A program made the translations under genes and the position numbers. 64,000 nt of DNA from NCBI GenBank assembly GCA_032433765.1, contig JAVIAB010000051.1:52747328-52811327 (forward strand), in the 5' to 3' direction. The stretch comes from Megaustenia siamemsis (Eukaryota; Mollusca; Gastropoda; Stylommatophora; Ariophantidae). Of the stretch, positions 1 to 12,715 are shown piece by piece. Each line of letters starts with the position of its first letter. Within the stretch, counting starts at the first letter, position 1. The notes under the pieces were generated by a model that did no database searches, was not told the DNA's origin, and saw only the letters and a list, made by a program, of their open reading frames with translations.

Positions 1-120
1 GTTGTGTTTTGATCGTCCTGCCTTGTCACGTGGCCAAACCATTTATCTGTTGTTTCTTTATATATTCTATGGCGGGGGCTATTCCTAGCTTTTTTTCTCA
101 GTTCTTTATACAGATATATA
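1..120 (-). mobile_element. LINE-A 3' fragment
   Basis: On the minus strand this is the end of the LINE-A reverse-transcriptase ORF, the part that carries the recurrent KCFGHVT-type motif. It matches the copies at 11.1-12.5 kb and 50.7-51.1 kb closely at the DNA level, for example in the shared stretch tatattctatggcggggg. It runs off the window start, so its true extent is unknown. Confidence 0.6.
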
Positions 121-1350
121 GCAGATTTATACATGGAGACCCTACTACAAGTATAAATAGTAATAAATAACAATGGGAGTTTGATTAGACGCTGTTACGT
201 AAACAACGATTTTGACTGAAACATGTGAATCTTTAAAAAAACCGATTATGTAATTATCTAACTTCTAATGTGGTAACTTTTACCATTTTTCATTCTTTCT
301 CAAGCTTAATATGATACCTTGGTCTATTAAACCCGCATGCAACATAAATGAGTTAATTCGGTAGTATTTTTCTTAAGTTAACGAAGATGCAAGACCGCTT
401 AAAAAGATAGTAGGGATATAAATTAAACATCAGCTAACCTGACCGCAGGTGAAAATGAGAGAATGAATATCAGCGGATAATATCATTTTTGTCGAAATAT
501 AGGTCTTAAAGTGCAAAGGATAAGTGGAATTTACAACGTGCTGGTAAAAATGAACAAATCAACAAAAATATAATCTCAAGAGCCAACGAATTTTTTTCCT
601 GATCTACAAGCTGAAAGAAAGTATAGATCCACAGGCTGTGCGGAAGTGAGTTAATCTTTGATATATCGAGACAACGCCGGGGCCAGATCTGACGAGTGGT
701 AATAAACTGGCTAAAAAACGAAATGTTGATATTCAGCGAATTTTAATAGACAATGGATTTAGCCCACGTGTGGGAATTGTCTTGTCTGCTCATAACTCTA
801 TGGATCATCTTCCACACACATCCACCCACCACCTCCTTAATTATTTTGTTTACACGTAGCGGGGACTACGTGAACTCAGGCATCTATACAGTCTAGCTTC
901 AGCGGTGTCGCAGTAATTGCACTAGTGTCAGAAAGAACATTGACAGACAGTCTATGCTGAAGATCTCGACCTCTCTTTTAATCTTTGTGTTTGCTAAGAG
1001 TAAACCTTACTCCCCCCCCCCCTTTTTCCAGTGTTTATGTAGCCACAGGGCAACGAAATGTTTCAGATCAGTTTTTTTTTTAACTGTAACGAACCGTCAT
1101 CTGAGGCTAAAGATTGTCTTCTTTACAGATCACCAACACATTCTTCAAACACAGAGAGTCGCAAGTGTACACCTGGTACAAATGGAATGATACAACACAC
1201 AAAAGCCAGATAGATTTTACACTAACAAGATAACAGAACAAGAAAATAGTAACCGACAGCAGAGCTATCCCTAATATCACAGACGAAATGGACTATAAAA
1301 TGTTTATATTTACACTCGGACAGCCAAAAACAAAGAGAAGATACACAAAC
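121..1350. other. No recognised gene
   Basis: No coding exon, RNA gene or repeat unit was recognised here. A short poly-C tract lies near 1013-1022 and T/A homopolymers are common. The only open frame (954-1190) is short, crosses the poly-C tract and looks like chance. Confidence 0.5.
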
Positions 1351-1354
1351 AAAC

Positions 1355-3455
1355 AAAACAAGCAAAAAGAACAGATAATTTTTAAAAAATCAATTAAAAG
1401 ATCACGAATCAAGGAAGAAAATCCTCGAAGAAAAAATAACAGAGGAATTCAAGAAGCTTGAAGCTTCAAGAATTCATGAAGTAACAACTGTAGAAGAAGA
1501 GAGGAAACAGTTTAAGAAAACAGTAATCAACATCTAAAAAAAACAGTATGTGCAACGAAACTAAAGACAAAAGAAGGGGAAAAAGAGCACCCAATAGTGG
1601 AACGAAGCAATCAGAGAAGCTATTAGAGGAAAGGAACAAACTGTTTAAAAATTAGAAGGAAAATAAGAACCAAGGAGAATATGAAAAATATGCCTTAGTT
1701 CGAAAAAAAAGTTAAAATTTTGGTCAGAGAAGCTAGGCAAAACAAATGGACAGAATTCGGAAAAATATGAGCAGGGATTTCAATACAGCCACAAGAGATT
1801 TCGACAAAGCGGTAAAAGCAAATAGAGCGAGAAAAGAAAACCACGATCCTACTGAATTCATAAATGACAACGACGGACAGCCAATATCAAATAACCAACT
1901 TATGCAACAGAGATGGAAATAATATTTTAAAGACGTATTAAACATGGCACCTACTACCAATGACACAACAAACGCCACGCAAGAATGCACAAACACTAAA
2001 CAAAACATTATCAAAGAGGAAATCGAATAATGAATCAAATATGCACCAAGAAATAAAGCACCGGGGATAGATAACATACCAGTAGAAATAATAGCAGCAG
2101 CAGGAGAAACAGGAGTTACAAGGCTACACATAATGTTCAATGCAGCATGACACAAAAAAAGCCCCAGAAGATTGGCAACAGGCAATCATCGTACCAATAT
2201 TGAAACATAAAGGTAGTAAGGGATATTGCAATCAGTATAGAGGCATATCGCTTCTCAGTCATGTGGAAAGTTACACGTCAAAATTGTGAAAACAAAAGGC
2301 TGAGACCAATAATAGAACTACAATTAACTGATTCTCAAATGAGTTTCCGAAAAAAAACGTACGTACGTAAAAAAGGACGTACAGATGTTCTATTCGCCTT
2401 AAAACAGCTTGCAGAAAAGACGACAGAACCCAATCAAAATGTGTTCATAGGCCATTGCCATTGACCAAAAAAAAAAAAAAAAAGCATTCGACCGAGTAAA
2501 CTGAGAACAACTATGGGGGATACTAACACATAGTGAGTAAGCCAACATCTAACCAACCTAATTAAAAGTCTCTACATCAACAGCAGGGGCACAGTCAGAA
2601 TTGAAGCAGGCTACACAGACCACTTACATCGGGTGGATTTCGTACTCTCCACCTTACTGTTTATTGTATACGTGGATTATATATACAAATAATCAACCAA
2701 TCAGAGACAGAAGATGAACGAGCTTCTATTTTCAGACGATCAGGCACTAACTAATACATGGAAAAATAGAATACCTACAAGAACACTTAAATAGAATCAG
2801 CAGCACAGGCACAAAATACAACACGAAAATCAACAACAAAACAGAAGTCATGAATATTGCAAAAGAGAAACAGAACATCAAGATAACTATAGACAGTAGA
2901 CAACTAAAACAAATAGAGGAATTTAAATACCTAGGAAGTCTAGTGGAAAACGACAATTCACAAACTGCAGAAAAAGACTCAAGATGCATCAAAGCTTATC
3001 AAATCATTTGACAGCTATCACCACTATTGTCCAACAAGGAAAGCAATCTATAGGCAAAATTTGCACTCTACAATACAATCGTCATTACAACGTGGCGCTA
3101 CCAATGCCAGAAACAGCGTGAGCGATAAGATCAGAAATGAAGAACTGAGAAAAAAAGCAAAGAATAATTACCACCACAGAATATATAAAGAAAAAACAGA
3201 TAAAATGGTTTGGTCATGTGACAAGACAGAAAGATCAAAACACAACACAAACATCCCTCAATGCGTTGCGAGAACACCAGATCCAAGGGCCGACAACAAA
3301 AAAGGTGGATTGACCGAATATTATAAACACTAGGAAACATAACAGGAGCATGGACGAAGAGAAGAGCAAAAGACTGCAAATTATATCTTCTCTCGACGCT
3401 GAAAGGCAAATGAGGAAGGAAAGCAGAAGAAGAAGGAAACACTACAATAAGCATA
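1355..3455 (+). mobile_element. LINE-A relic (non-LTR reverse transcriptase)
   Basis: Reading across frames gives the order expected of a non-LTR reverse transcriptase: APRNKAPGIDNIPVEII near 2045-2090, then W..AIIVPILKHKGSK and YRGISLLS near 2170-2260, a degenerate active-site block near 2715-2750, and the C-terminal KQIKWFGHVTRQ segment near 3200-3240. Stops and frameshifts are frequent, so it is dead. The 3' end (3390-3440) is the same SLDAERQMRKE segment and GAAGAA-rich tail found in the other LINE-A copies. Confidence 0.8.
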
Positions 3456-3559
3456 CACAAGTACCACACGTGATTGTTGGAGAAAATACTCTTTGCTTAG
3501 CTAATAAAATAAAAGGAAAATCTCATTTCTTTCTGTATATTTCAAACGTAATAAATGGA

Positions 3560-3930
3560 GGCGAAGGCGCGCCCCCCAGCACCAGAGCTGGAAGTTGTCA
3601 GTGACTCACAACTGATGGCTTGCGCCAGGATCGGTGAACCAGAACCATCCAGACCCTGCTACACCTCTTCGTGGTGCCTCCAGAAACAGACTAACCTGTC
3701 TAGTCTGGCCAAGCGAGCAGGGATCGAAGTGGGAAGACGAACCCGGTACTCAAAAAAACGTCGGCTGAAATCGGATGTGTTGGGCCGAAAGGCGCAGATA
3801 TCACAGTGTTACACTGCAAACTTCAACACAACGTAACTACGTCCACTTAACGTCCTTTAAGGGCGGATGACGAGGAGGAAGTCTACGGTTCGTATCCGTT
3901 AGAATACCTCAAATCATCGGGCGATCGCAT
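3560..3930 (+). repeat. Dispersed repeat R1, copy 1
   Basis: A GC-richer patch with an inverted, diverged second copy at 26255-26560. The two share segments such as ggatgtgttgggccgaa and ccagaaccatccagaccc (with mismatches). Two overlapping open frames of 84 and 93 codons begin or end here but do not resemble a known domain. It could be the 3' end of an unrecognised retroelement. Confidence 0.5.
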
Positions 3931-4118
3931 CCATCCAAACGTAAAAATGTGCTATTTTAGTTTCTTAGATTAACAAACCATAAAGCCGCAAACGTGTAGA
4001 GGTAAATGAAAAAAAAATATTAAGGAAACAAATATATTTGCCTTTTTTTACATAATTACCGCCATTGATATTAATGAGACAATACAAAAAAAAAAGGTAG
4101 GGAGATATTTCGTAAAAC

Positions 4119-4195
4119 ATTGTCACTGAAAGTGTCATAGAAATTATTGTCACTGAAAGTGTCATAGAAACTATTGTCACTGAAAATGTCAGACA
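4119..4195. repeat. 27-bp tandem repeat, about 3 copies
   Basis: The unit contains attgtcactgaaagtgtcat and is repeated three times with minor changes. Confidence 0.75.
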
Positions 4196-4259
4196 TTAAC
4201 TGGTATTTCTTCGGGATGAAATGAATGCAGTAATAATTTTTCTTTTTTTTTGTTCTTTC

Positions 4260-4740
4260 AGATAAATGGAGAGATGGATGAGTACAAGAACGGACGGATA
4301 TAACTAATGTGATGTTTAATGGGTCCTAATATATAAAATCCTTTGTGCTTAGTACACTTCTGTACGGATCTGAAGATTGGTCAACCTATTCAAGGCACGG
4401 ACAAAAATTATAATTTTTGTTTGCACTACCATCAAGAAAATAATGAAAATCAATTACCTGAACAAAGTAACCAACTCAGATGTTCTACGCCGTTTTAGGT
4501 GTAATAATGACAACACTCAGAAGACAGAGGATAAGGTGGTTGGGACATGTTACAATTATGTACAGCAATTACATTCAACAACTTAAATGGTTTGGCCACC
4601 TGGTCAGAATGAATCATCACCAATCACCATTAAGGGTGTTCTTCTCAAGAATGCACGGGAAAAGACCAAGAGGAAGACCCAGAAGAAGATGGATAGATTC
4701 AGTGACAGAGACATGTAACAACAAAGGAAAATAACTAATC
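4260..4740 (+). mobile_element. LINE-C relic, C-terminal part
   Basis: Across frames the plus strand encodes LLYGSEDW near 4350, LNKVTNSDVLRR near 4460-4490, IRWLGHV near 4530 and GKRPRGRPRRRWIDSV near 4660-4705. These are the conserved C-terminal blocks of LINE endonuclease/reverse transcriptases. The copy is broken by indels and part of the RWLGHV segment is duplicated. Confidence 0.7.
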
Positions 4741-5465
4741 CAGACAGTTCGAGCAGCTCAAGAATGATAAATGATATAAACCACGACACCTTTTAGGTAT
4801 CAGTGAAAAGAGAAAAGCAGAAGAAAAAAATTACATCTTTAATTAAATATTGTATGGGAAGCTTAAAGATGAGAAGCGGCCTGTGAGTGCACCAAAACTA
4901 AGATCGAAACTATTGCAACAAGTCCCAGGGGAAAATTGGTGTGGAAAAAAGGAAAAAATATGCAGGTGAACGTAGAACGTGTATAACTGAGTCAAGAAGC
5001 GGAATAACAACATCTGCAAGGAAAATAAAGTCAAAGTTGGGAGAAAATAGACACAAGGTCACAGAAGTGAGATCCCGCGACCAAAAATAAACTGTCGTGC
5101 TCATTCTATATTCCAATATTGTCAAAATCTGTCATGAGAGTAGCTACTCCACTAAACTGTGCTGTGCGGTTACTATTGAAGATCGACATCTGTCTGCCTT
5201 CAGCAATATGTGAAGACATACAATACCTTACATGTAAATTGAAGGAATGTCAGAACAAAACTTTATGCAAAAATAGTAAGTGCTTAAATGTGACTTGTTT
5301 TGTTCTTCTGTATGTGAGCAAGAGATGCTGGCGGCACAATGTGAGGATAATAAGGGAAGTGCCACATCCAGCGGCAGACCATGGGTTCGAAACATGAGCA
5401 GGCCAGAACGTGGGACCAGACTGTTAGGTTGACCTTTAACCTGATAATTTGTAACATAAAGACTA
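4741..5465. other. No recognised gene
   Basis: Several short open frames exist on both strands but none shows a recognisable domain or codon bias. Confidence 0.4.
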
Positions 5466-5469
5466 CTGC

Positions 5470-6010
5470 AAATGCATCATCATCATTGAGTGCCATCTCC
5501 GCATCGAAGGTTGGCTACCATGGAGCGCCATCCCACTCTGTCTCTTGCTTTGATGGTGCAGATTGTCATAGGTTGAATTGTCCATCTTTTGATGTTACTC
5601 GTCCATGTTAGTCTTGGTCTGCCTCTGCCTCTTTTACCTTGTATTTTGCCCTCCAAAATTACTTTTATTAGGCTGTTGTGTCTTTTAATATTGCCAAAAA
5701 CTCGCATTTGTCTTGTTTGAATTGTATTTAGTACTTCTCTTTTCATTTTTAGTTGTTTTAAAACTTCTACCTATTCTTCTATAAATCCACATTTCAAAAG
5801 TTTCAATTTTCTGTTCAGATTTCTGGTCTAATGTCCATGTTTCTGCACCATACAGGAATATTGAGAAGATGTAACATTTTGCTATTCTTAGTTTTAGCCC
5901 TGGTTTTATATGTTTTGATGTTAGTATACTTTTCATGGCATTAAATTTACTTTTTGCCATACCTATTCTTTTGTATATTTCAGTTTTACATTTTCCATCA
6001 ATGGGTATAA
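5470..6010 (-). mobile_element. LINE-B relic, 5'-truncated
   Basis: The minus strand encodes the C-terminal end of the LINE-B reverse transcriptase: KCYIFSIFLYGAETWTLD, then the HNSLIKVILEGKIQGKRGRG block and the terminal NIKRW...TICTIKARDRV segment. The (atg)n microsatellite tail is at 5474-5486. It is broken by one frameshift near 5720-5740. Better preserved copies lie at 29.8-30.95 kb and 55.3-57.0 kb. Confidence 0.8.
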
Positions 6011-6360
6011 TTGCATCTTTATATATTAACTATTTGCACTGAAAATTATGAAAAAAACAGTGATTTGTAGTTAATTAAAATCTCTTACAATTTTTTTTCA
6101 GGTTTTTTTTAATGCATACAAAACGTAGTGCTTTAAAAAAGAATTCGTTAAATTGCCACCTTCCATCTATACTATTCTATATGTTACGATAAAGAGATAG
6201 AAAACGGCAACTATTAGTTGAAACACTATTGTCGTGGTAATCAGGGAAGTGATTACTGAAATAGCCTACCAATTTTGATTTCACATTGTAAGGTTCATTG
6301 ACGTTGTACGGTTGTAGTAGTTTTGATCTCCATACACATTATTTAAAAAAAAAAAAAAAA

Positions 6361-6611
6361 AGTAAAGTACCCCCGTCACGTCAAGTGGCGTATAGGGAAT
6401 ATGGTGTTAGTGACCATCAATTTTACAGACCTTCGGCACATGACTTTTAGGGTAATATGGTCGGTATTACGCCCGTGCTGCTTTACTTTCCCAGAAAAAA
6501 TCCGGTACCCATTAAAGGCTGGGTGAACCCGGAAGCCGTCGATTGGGATCGAACCCTACCTCTTGTCCTTTGTAGTCCATTTCACTAACCACTGAGCTAT
6601 CGCGGCTCCCT
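6361..6611 (-). mobile_element. SINE1 (tRNA-derived), full length
   Basis: Read on the minus strand it starts with the tRNA-like head (A-box TAGCTCAGTGGTTAG, B-box GGTTCGATCCC) and ends in the conserved 3' domain with ATGGTCACTAACACCATA and a CTTTAC-type tail. An oppositely oriented copy begins 140 bp downstream. Confidence 0.88.
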
Positions 6612-6749
6612 CCACATACATTAAAACTTATCTATTATTAAAGACTTGAATTACTTGATCTTTATCATGGCAGACTGGATACGGTAGCTGGTTGTACACC
6701 GACTTTTGAGTAAGCTCGAATGTGATTATATTATGTACTCTGATAAAAT

Positions 6750-7026
6750 GGATCCGCGATAGCTCAGTGGTTAGTGAAGTGGACTACAAAGGACATGAGA
6801 TAGAGTTCGATCCCAACCGACGGCCTCCGGGTTCACCCAGCCTTTAATGGGTACCGGATTTTTTCTGGGAAAGTACAGCGGCACGGGCGTAATACCGACC
6901 ACATTACCCCAAAAATCATGTGCCGAAAGTCTGTAAAATTTATGGTCACTAACACCATATTACCTATACGCCACTTGGTGTGACGGGGGTACTTTACTTT
7001 ACTTTACTTTACTTTACTTTACTTTA
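6750..7026 (+). mobile_element. SINE1, full length with 10-bp TSD
   Basis: The tRNA-like head begins at 6750, the body follows, and the tail is (CTTTA)n. The direct repeat ctgataaaat occurs at 6740-6749 and again at 7027-7036 and is the target-site duplication. Confidence 0.92.
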
Positions 7027-7039
7027 CTGATAAAATATT

Positions 7040-8405
7040 GAGAGCCATTGTCATCGTTGCCTTCTCAGTATATATATATCGCTGGTCGCCGATGTTTATT
7101 TCACAACTAACTATTGACAAAACATTGACGCCATTTTTAATTTAAAACGTGATGTAAAGCAGCAATATATGCGTTACGTTGATTAAATGAACAAGCCTAA
7201 AAAGTGTCAAGTGACAGACAGGAGAAACATGGGAAAACGACGAAACAAATGAAAAAAAATGTCCACGAAAAATTAGATATGAAAAATATAATCATTTATC
7301 AGTTTGGTGTCACGTGTCATTGATTATGATCATGCTAGTATCTCCCCCACTCTCTATGTTTTACTCATCCTACTTGTTGAATATTCTATCAAAGCAATAA
7401 TCTCTCCATCTTTCTCGTCTTCTATTTTTTTCAACAAATTATGTTCTTCCATTTCATTTTTACAGGAATGTTTCAAAGTTCCAACATCTGTTCTCCCATA
7501 ATATATATAAAGAATAGCAAGCAGTAATTATTTTCTCTTTCGCTGTTCACACATACGCACACAATACTGGATACTATACATATATTAATATTATGTCATT
7601 TTTAGAAATTATATATAATTTGAATACATAAATATTGAAATAAATATTTTGAATATATATTTTCATTATTTTGAATATATAATATTCAAATTAATCAAAA
7701 TAAATCAAATAAACAGAAATAATTCAAAATACCATAAATACACATACAATACTGGATTATTTTACATATACTATTTTATATCATTTTTGGAATATATTTA
7801 TTTATATACATGATATTGAAACTAATTAAAATATATCAAATAAACCGAAAAAATTCAAAATACCATACACACTAAAGTTGAAAGTTATAGTAGAGATGCA
7901 TGATGTTGAGAAGATCAACATGACGACATGCCGTTGTTTCGATTTCAGTCTAGTCATTCATCAGAACATCAAAACACCGAAAAGGCTATAGCAGTAGAAA
8001 GGTTACGACGATCCTTACGTTTTTTCGATAATTTCCTAAATTTGCACAAATCTCAAAACTAACAACAATAAGTCCGCCTGAAAGACGCAGAAGAGCCCAA
8101 ATGGTACTCGGCTTCAGTCAAATTTTCCTGAAAGATATCGCACGGTTACGTCACACTTGATGTGAGATCTTGATATTGTCTTGTTAGTTAACTCGTTTAT
8201 GACTAGGAACTCTCCTTCCATTCCCACATGTTTTTTTTGTGTGCACCGAAACAATTTTTCAGCTTTGTTAACTTTAACCAAAATTCCAATGATAATGCAG
8301 TTTTTTCATGGGAATGAATGCCATTCTCGCACTTGAATTACAATTTGTGGTATTATTTTAAAAAGAATTTCCAATTTCTTCATACATTCTTTTTGACATT
8401 AAATA
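7040..8405. other. AT-rich spacer, no recognised gene
   Basis: Very AT-rich DNA with imperfect ATATT/TAAAT repeats around 7560-7860. No domain or RNA gene was recognised. Confidence 0.45.
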
Positions 8406-8410
8406 TACGC

Positions 8411-9352
8411 TAGTTTATGGGGAGCTGCTATATCTTCTCCTTTCAGGCCTGATACATCAAACTTTGCAAGGAGTATGTGTTTTTTTTTATTTTATTAAAG
8501 ACTACCAATTGTGCCTCGACAAATGATACTTTGCCTACTCTTTAACTGCCAAATAAACGCGAACTTGTGTAGAGTGTACACTGGACATCCCGTGCCTCGT
8601 CCTCATCTGAGAGGGTTCAGAATCTCACGATACAGACAAGGAAGATGATAAAATAGGCATTAGAAAAGAATTTCCACCGCCTATTTTTTTTTTTTATTTG
8701 CTTGATGTTGGAAAAGACAATAATTACAAAATGACAGCAAGAACAAGAGATAAATTTTTCTTTTTTTTCTTAAAAAAAAAAAATACGTAAGATAACACTA
8801 TCTTTGATTTTGGGAATTGTGTAAGCGCAGAAACTGTAGATGACCAAATAATCATATTTTGTAAATGAAATTTAACGGCAAACATTGATGTATGCGCCAC
8901 CAGTGACTGCGCGGCCGTTTACACACTCAGCCTGGAGGGGACTGACGACCACCCACAACTACGTTTGCAAGAAAATAATTTTTTTAAAGGCATTTAAGCA
9001 TAAAAATATAGGACAAGTGAACGTGTTTTTTTTTAAGATTTAAAAACCCACCTCCTACCAACAACAACAACAAACATATAACTTTAGATACAAGCAGGTA
9101 ACTTTAGATGGAATAATAATAATGTAATGTAATATTGCACCAAGCTCTCAGCTGCCAATGTCAAACTTATAAATTAGCAACAAAGAAAATAATTTTTGGT
9201 TAAAATCGTGAGCATCAGAAATTAGATGTGTGAGAGAATGTCTGCTCATGACAAAACGAGACGGAATCATAAATGATGAATTCAGGAAACGAGTTTTGCT
9301 TAGGCCAACGCCTAAGTTGGGCGTTTAAAATATAGCAGCTCCCCATAAACTA
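8411..9352. mobile_element. MITE-like element with TIRs and TA target
   Basis: A perfect 23-bp inverted repeat lies at 8411-8433 and 9330-9352. Read inward from each end it is TA followed by GTTTATGGGGAGCTGCTATA. The outer TA dinucleotides fit a Tc1/mariner-type target duplication with 21-bp terminal inverted repeats. No transposase is visible inside the roughly 940 bp, so a non-autonomous element is the simplest reading. Confidence 0.65.
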
Positions 9353-9739
9353 ATCCAACGCCTAATCTGTTTTCAGAAGCAACAGATTAGTATATCGGAT
9401 ATCTTGAACATGTCAAACTCTCTTCTTCCGATATTATTGACACACATAAGCAACGGAAATAGGGGAAAAGGTAGACACACAGGGCGATGGTTTAATAAAA
9501 TATCAGACATCGCTACCTGCACCAAGCATTACATAGCAATAACGCTACCACAAACTTGTGCATGAATTCGAGCATTAACTATAGCAGTCAGAATTTATTT
9601 GAGTATTAAACTAAACTTCAAGCCTAACATTAAACAGAAGCATAAATCTAAGTATTCAACTGAGCAGCAACCTTAACATGTGCATCAATACGACCATTAT
9701 TAACCCATTATATTAACTCGATCCCTATTGGAAAGTAAT

Positions 9740-9967
9740 AAGTACCCCATCACGCCACGTGGCGTTTGGGGAATACGATGCAGGTGTCCATATTTTTTAT
9801 AGACCTTCGGCGCATTATTTTGGGGGTATTTATGTGGTCGTTATTACGCCAGTGCCGCTTTACTTTCCCATTAAAAGAAAACCGGCATTCACGGCTTTGG
9901 GGACCTGGAAGATGTCGAACAAGTCCTTAGAAATCAAGTTCACTAACCACTGAGCTATCACAGCCCC
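9740..9967 (-). mobile_element. SINE1, diverged
   Basis: On the minus strand the head (CTGAGCTATCACAGCCCC on plus) and the 3' domain are recognisable, with many substitutions and small indels. It is older than the neighbouring copies. Confidence 0.8.
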
Positions 9968-10139
9968 CGACCACCGCATTAATTCAACCGTAAAACGGAG
10001 AAATAACCCAATATTAACCTCCGTTTTAATCCAAAATTGAACAAATTAGACATAATTCGAGTATTAACTTGAACATTTTAATTCAAATATTAACAAGCTA
10101 GACATTAACAACTCAGACATAATACTCAACATTAACAAC

Positions 10140-10470
10140 TAAGACATTAAGTAAAAAAATTAGCCCAAACATTAACCCAACCATCACCGACTCTGACATT
10201 AAACCCAACATTAATAACTACGACGTTAACCCAGCCATCACCGACTCTGACATTAACCCAAACATTAATCCGAATGTTAAACCAATCATTAACCCAAACA
10301 TTAACCCAAACATTAAACCAAACATTAACCCAATTATTAACCCAAACAGTAACCCAAACAATCATTAACCCAAACATTAACCCAAACAATCATTAAGCCA
10401 AACATTAACTAAATCATTAACCAAAACATTAAACCAAACATTAACCCAAACATTATTAACTCAGACATTA
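10140..10470. repeat. 12-bp (AACCCAAACATT)n array
   Basis: Tandem repeats of a 12-bp unit with variants (aaaccaaacatt, acccaatcatt). Its lower edge grades into AAC-rich sequence. The open frame on the minus strand is a by-product of the repeat. Confidence 0.85.
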
Positions 10471-10544
10471 GCTTTCACATTTACCTGAACAATACAATTT
10501 ATTTCTTCATTCGAGCATTAACATGAGCGCTTTGTTTTATCTTG

Positions 10545-10805
10545 AAAAATAACAGATGTAAAATAACAGATGTAAAGTGGAGAAAAATAACAGATGTAAA
10601 ATGGAGAAAAATTACAGATGTAAAGTGGAGAAAAATAACATATGTAAAGTGGTGAAAAATAACAAATGTAAAGTGTAGAAAAATAACAGATGTAAAGTGG
10701 AGAAAAAATAACAGATGAAAGTTGAGAAAAATAACAGATGTAAAGTGGAGAAAAATGGCAGATGTAAAGAGGAGAAAAATAACAGATATAAAGTGGAGAA
10801 AACTA
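10545..10805. repeat. 24-bp tandem repeat
   Basis: About eleven copies of a unit containing aaataacagatgtaaagtgg. Open frames over it are repeat artefacts. Confidence 0.88.
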
Positions 10806-11089
10806 AAAACTGTTCTTGCGAACTTAAAGTTCCAATGCTCAAGTTACAAGGACCTGACATTCCGTGTAAATATCCGGTTGAAATTTGGTCAAAATAAAAA
10901 TTGTTTAAATCCTCCACAACTTTGTGCTTCAAGTATTATTAACGATATATCGCTTGAATTCTGATGGAACACTTTATGCTGTTGGAGCTTAACGTCCTTG
11001 TTTGTGTCTCTGTGTTGATGATTACATTTGCTCTTAAACAAATAACAGAAAGCTTGAATTTTTAAAAATCTCTACTTTTGCTTTACTTC

Positions 11090-12520
11090 TTCTTCTTCTT
11101 TCCTTCCTCATTTGCCTGTCAGCGTCGAGGGGAGATTTAATTAGCGGTCTTTTGCTTTTCTATTCGCATTTGCTGCTGTTATGTTTCCTAGTGTTTCTAA
11201 TATTCCGTCAATTCATTTTTTTTTTCGTAGTCTGCTCTTGGGTCTGGTGTTCTAGAAACGATTATTGAAGGCTCGTTGTGTTTTGATCTTTCTGCCATGT
11301 CATGTGAAGTAAAAGAGCCCCCGTCACGTCAAGTGTCGTATAGGGAATATGGTGTTAGTGACCATAAATTTTACAGACCTTCAGCACATGATTTTTGGGG
11401 TAATTTGGTCGGTATTACGCCCTTGCCGCTTTACTTTCCCAGAAAAAATCCGGTACCCATTTAAGGCTGGGTGAACCCGGAAGTCGTCGGTTGGGATCGA
11501 ACCCTACTCTTGTCCTTTGTAGTCCAGTTCACTAACCACTGAGCTATCGCGGCTCCCGCCATGTCATGTGGACAGACCATTTTATCTGTTGTTTCGTTAT
11601 ATATACTCTATGGCGGTGGTTATACCTTATTTTTTCTCAGTTCTTCATTTCTAATTTTATCACTCAGGCAGTTTCCTGTCATTCGTCTAACACATTTCAT
11701 CTCAGTAGATGTTATTTTCCTTATTGTTCTTCCATCTAGAGTCAATGGCTGGTAGTGATAGCACAACGTTGGAACGAGGATTTTATTGTTCAGTGCCCGT
11801 TTTGCCTTTAGAGTTATTTCCTTGTTGAACAACATTGGTGATAGCTGTCCGATGATTTGACAAACTTTGTTGCATCTTGAGTCTACTCTGCTGTTTGTGA
11901 ATTATCGTTTGTCATTAGACTTCCTAGGTATTTAAATTCTTCTAATTGTTTTAGTTTTCTGGCTTCTATAGTTATGTTGATCTTCTGTTTCTCTTTGCAA
12001 TATTCATGACTTCTGTTTTGTTGATGTTGATTTTCATGTTGTTTTTTGTGCCTGTGCTGTTGAGTCTAAGTGTTCTTGTAGGTCCTAAATTTTGTCATGT
12101 ATTAGTGCTGGATCGTCCTAAAATAGAAGCTCGTTGATCACTTCTGTCTCTGATGGGTTGGCTAACTTGCATATATAGTCCATGTATGTAACAAACAGCA
12201 GAAGTAGTAGTAAGCACCGTTGTCTTACGCCTGATCTAATTTCAAAGTGGTCTGTGTAGCCTGCTTCAGTTCTGACTGTACAGCTGCTGTTGATATAAAG
12301 GCTTTTAATTAGGCTGGTTAGATGTTGGCTTACATCGTATATTGTAAGTATTTCATACAGTTGTTCTCAGTTTACTCGTCGAATGCTTTTTCCTGGTCAA
12401 TGAAAGCTATGCACAATAAGAGTTTTGTTCTAACTTTTCGGCTAGCTGTTTTGAGGTGACTAGAACGACTGTACAACCTTTTTTGTTTTCGGAACCCAAT
12501 TTCAGAATCGGTTAAATGTA
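11090..12520 (-). mobile_element. LINE-A relic, interrupted by a SINE1
   Basis: The minus strand reads from reverse-transcriptase motifs near 12.4-12.1 kb (the SFIDQEKAF-type block near 12400 and a degenerate active site near 12120) to the C-terminal MKCVRRMTGN segment near 11680 and the microsatellite-tailed 3' end at 11085-11130. Several frameshifts make it inactive. The SINE1 at 11307-11557 splits it and leaves a clear target-site duplication. Confidence 0.8.
11307..11557 (-). mobile_element. SINE1 nested in LINE-A, 13-bp TSD
   Basis: The full-length minus-strand SINE1 is bounded by gccatgtcatgtg at 11294-11306 and again at 11558-11570. Removing it restores LINE-A continuity, so the SINE is younger than the LINE copy. 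Confidence 0.93.
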
Positions 12521-12524
12521 GTTA

Positions 12525-12715
12525 GCACATATATAGTTTACTAGGCTGCTATTATAAATGGGTCATAGTTTACTAGGCTGCTATTATAAATGGGTCATAG
12601 ATTACTAGGCTGCTATTATAAATATGTCATAGATTACTAGGATGCTATTATAAAATGGTCATAGATTGTTAGGGTGATATTATAAATGGGTCATAGATTA
12701 TTAGGATGCTCTTGA
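12525..12715. repeat. 33-bp tandem repeat
   Basis: Five to six copies of a unit containing actaggctgctattataaa, with divergence rising toward the right. Confidence 0.85.

Noticed and set aside
6750..6830. tRNA gene in SINE1 heads
   Set aside because: A- and B-box and acceptor-stem complementarity are visible, but the units are followed by the SINE body and flanked by target duplications, so they are SINE heads, not functional tRNA genes.
10140..10470. Interstitial telomeric repeat
   Set aside because: The unit AACCCAAACATT is 12 bp and degenerate and does not contain runs of TTAGGG or its complement.
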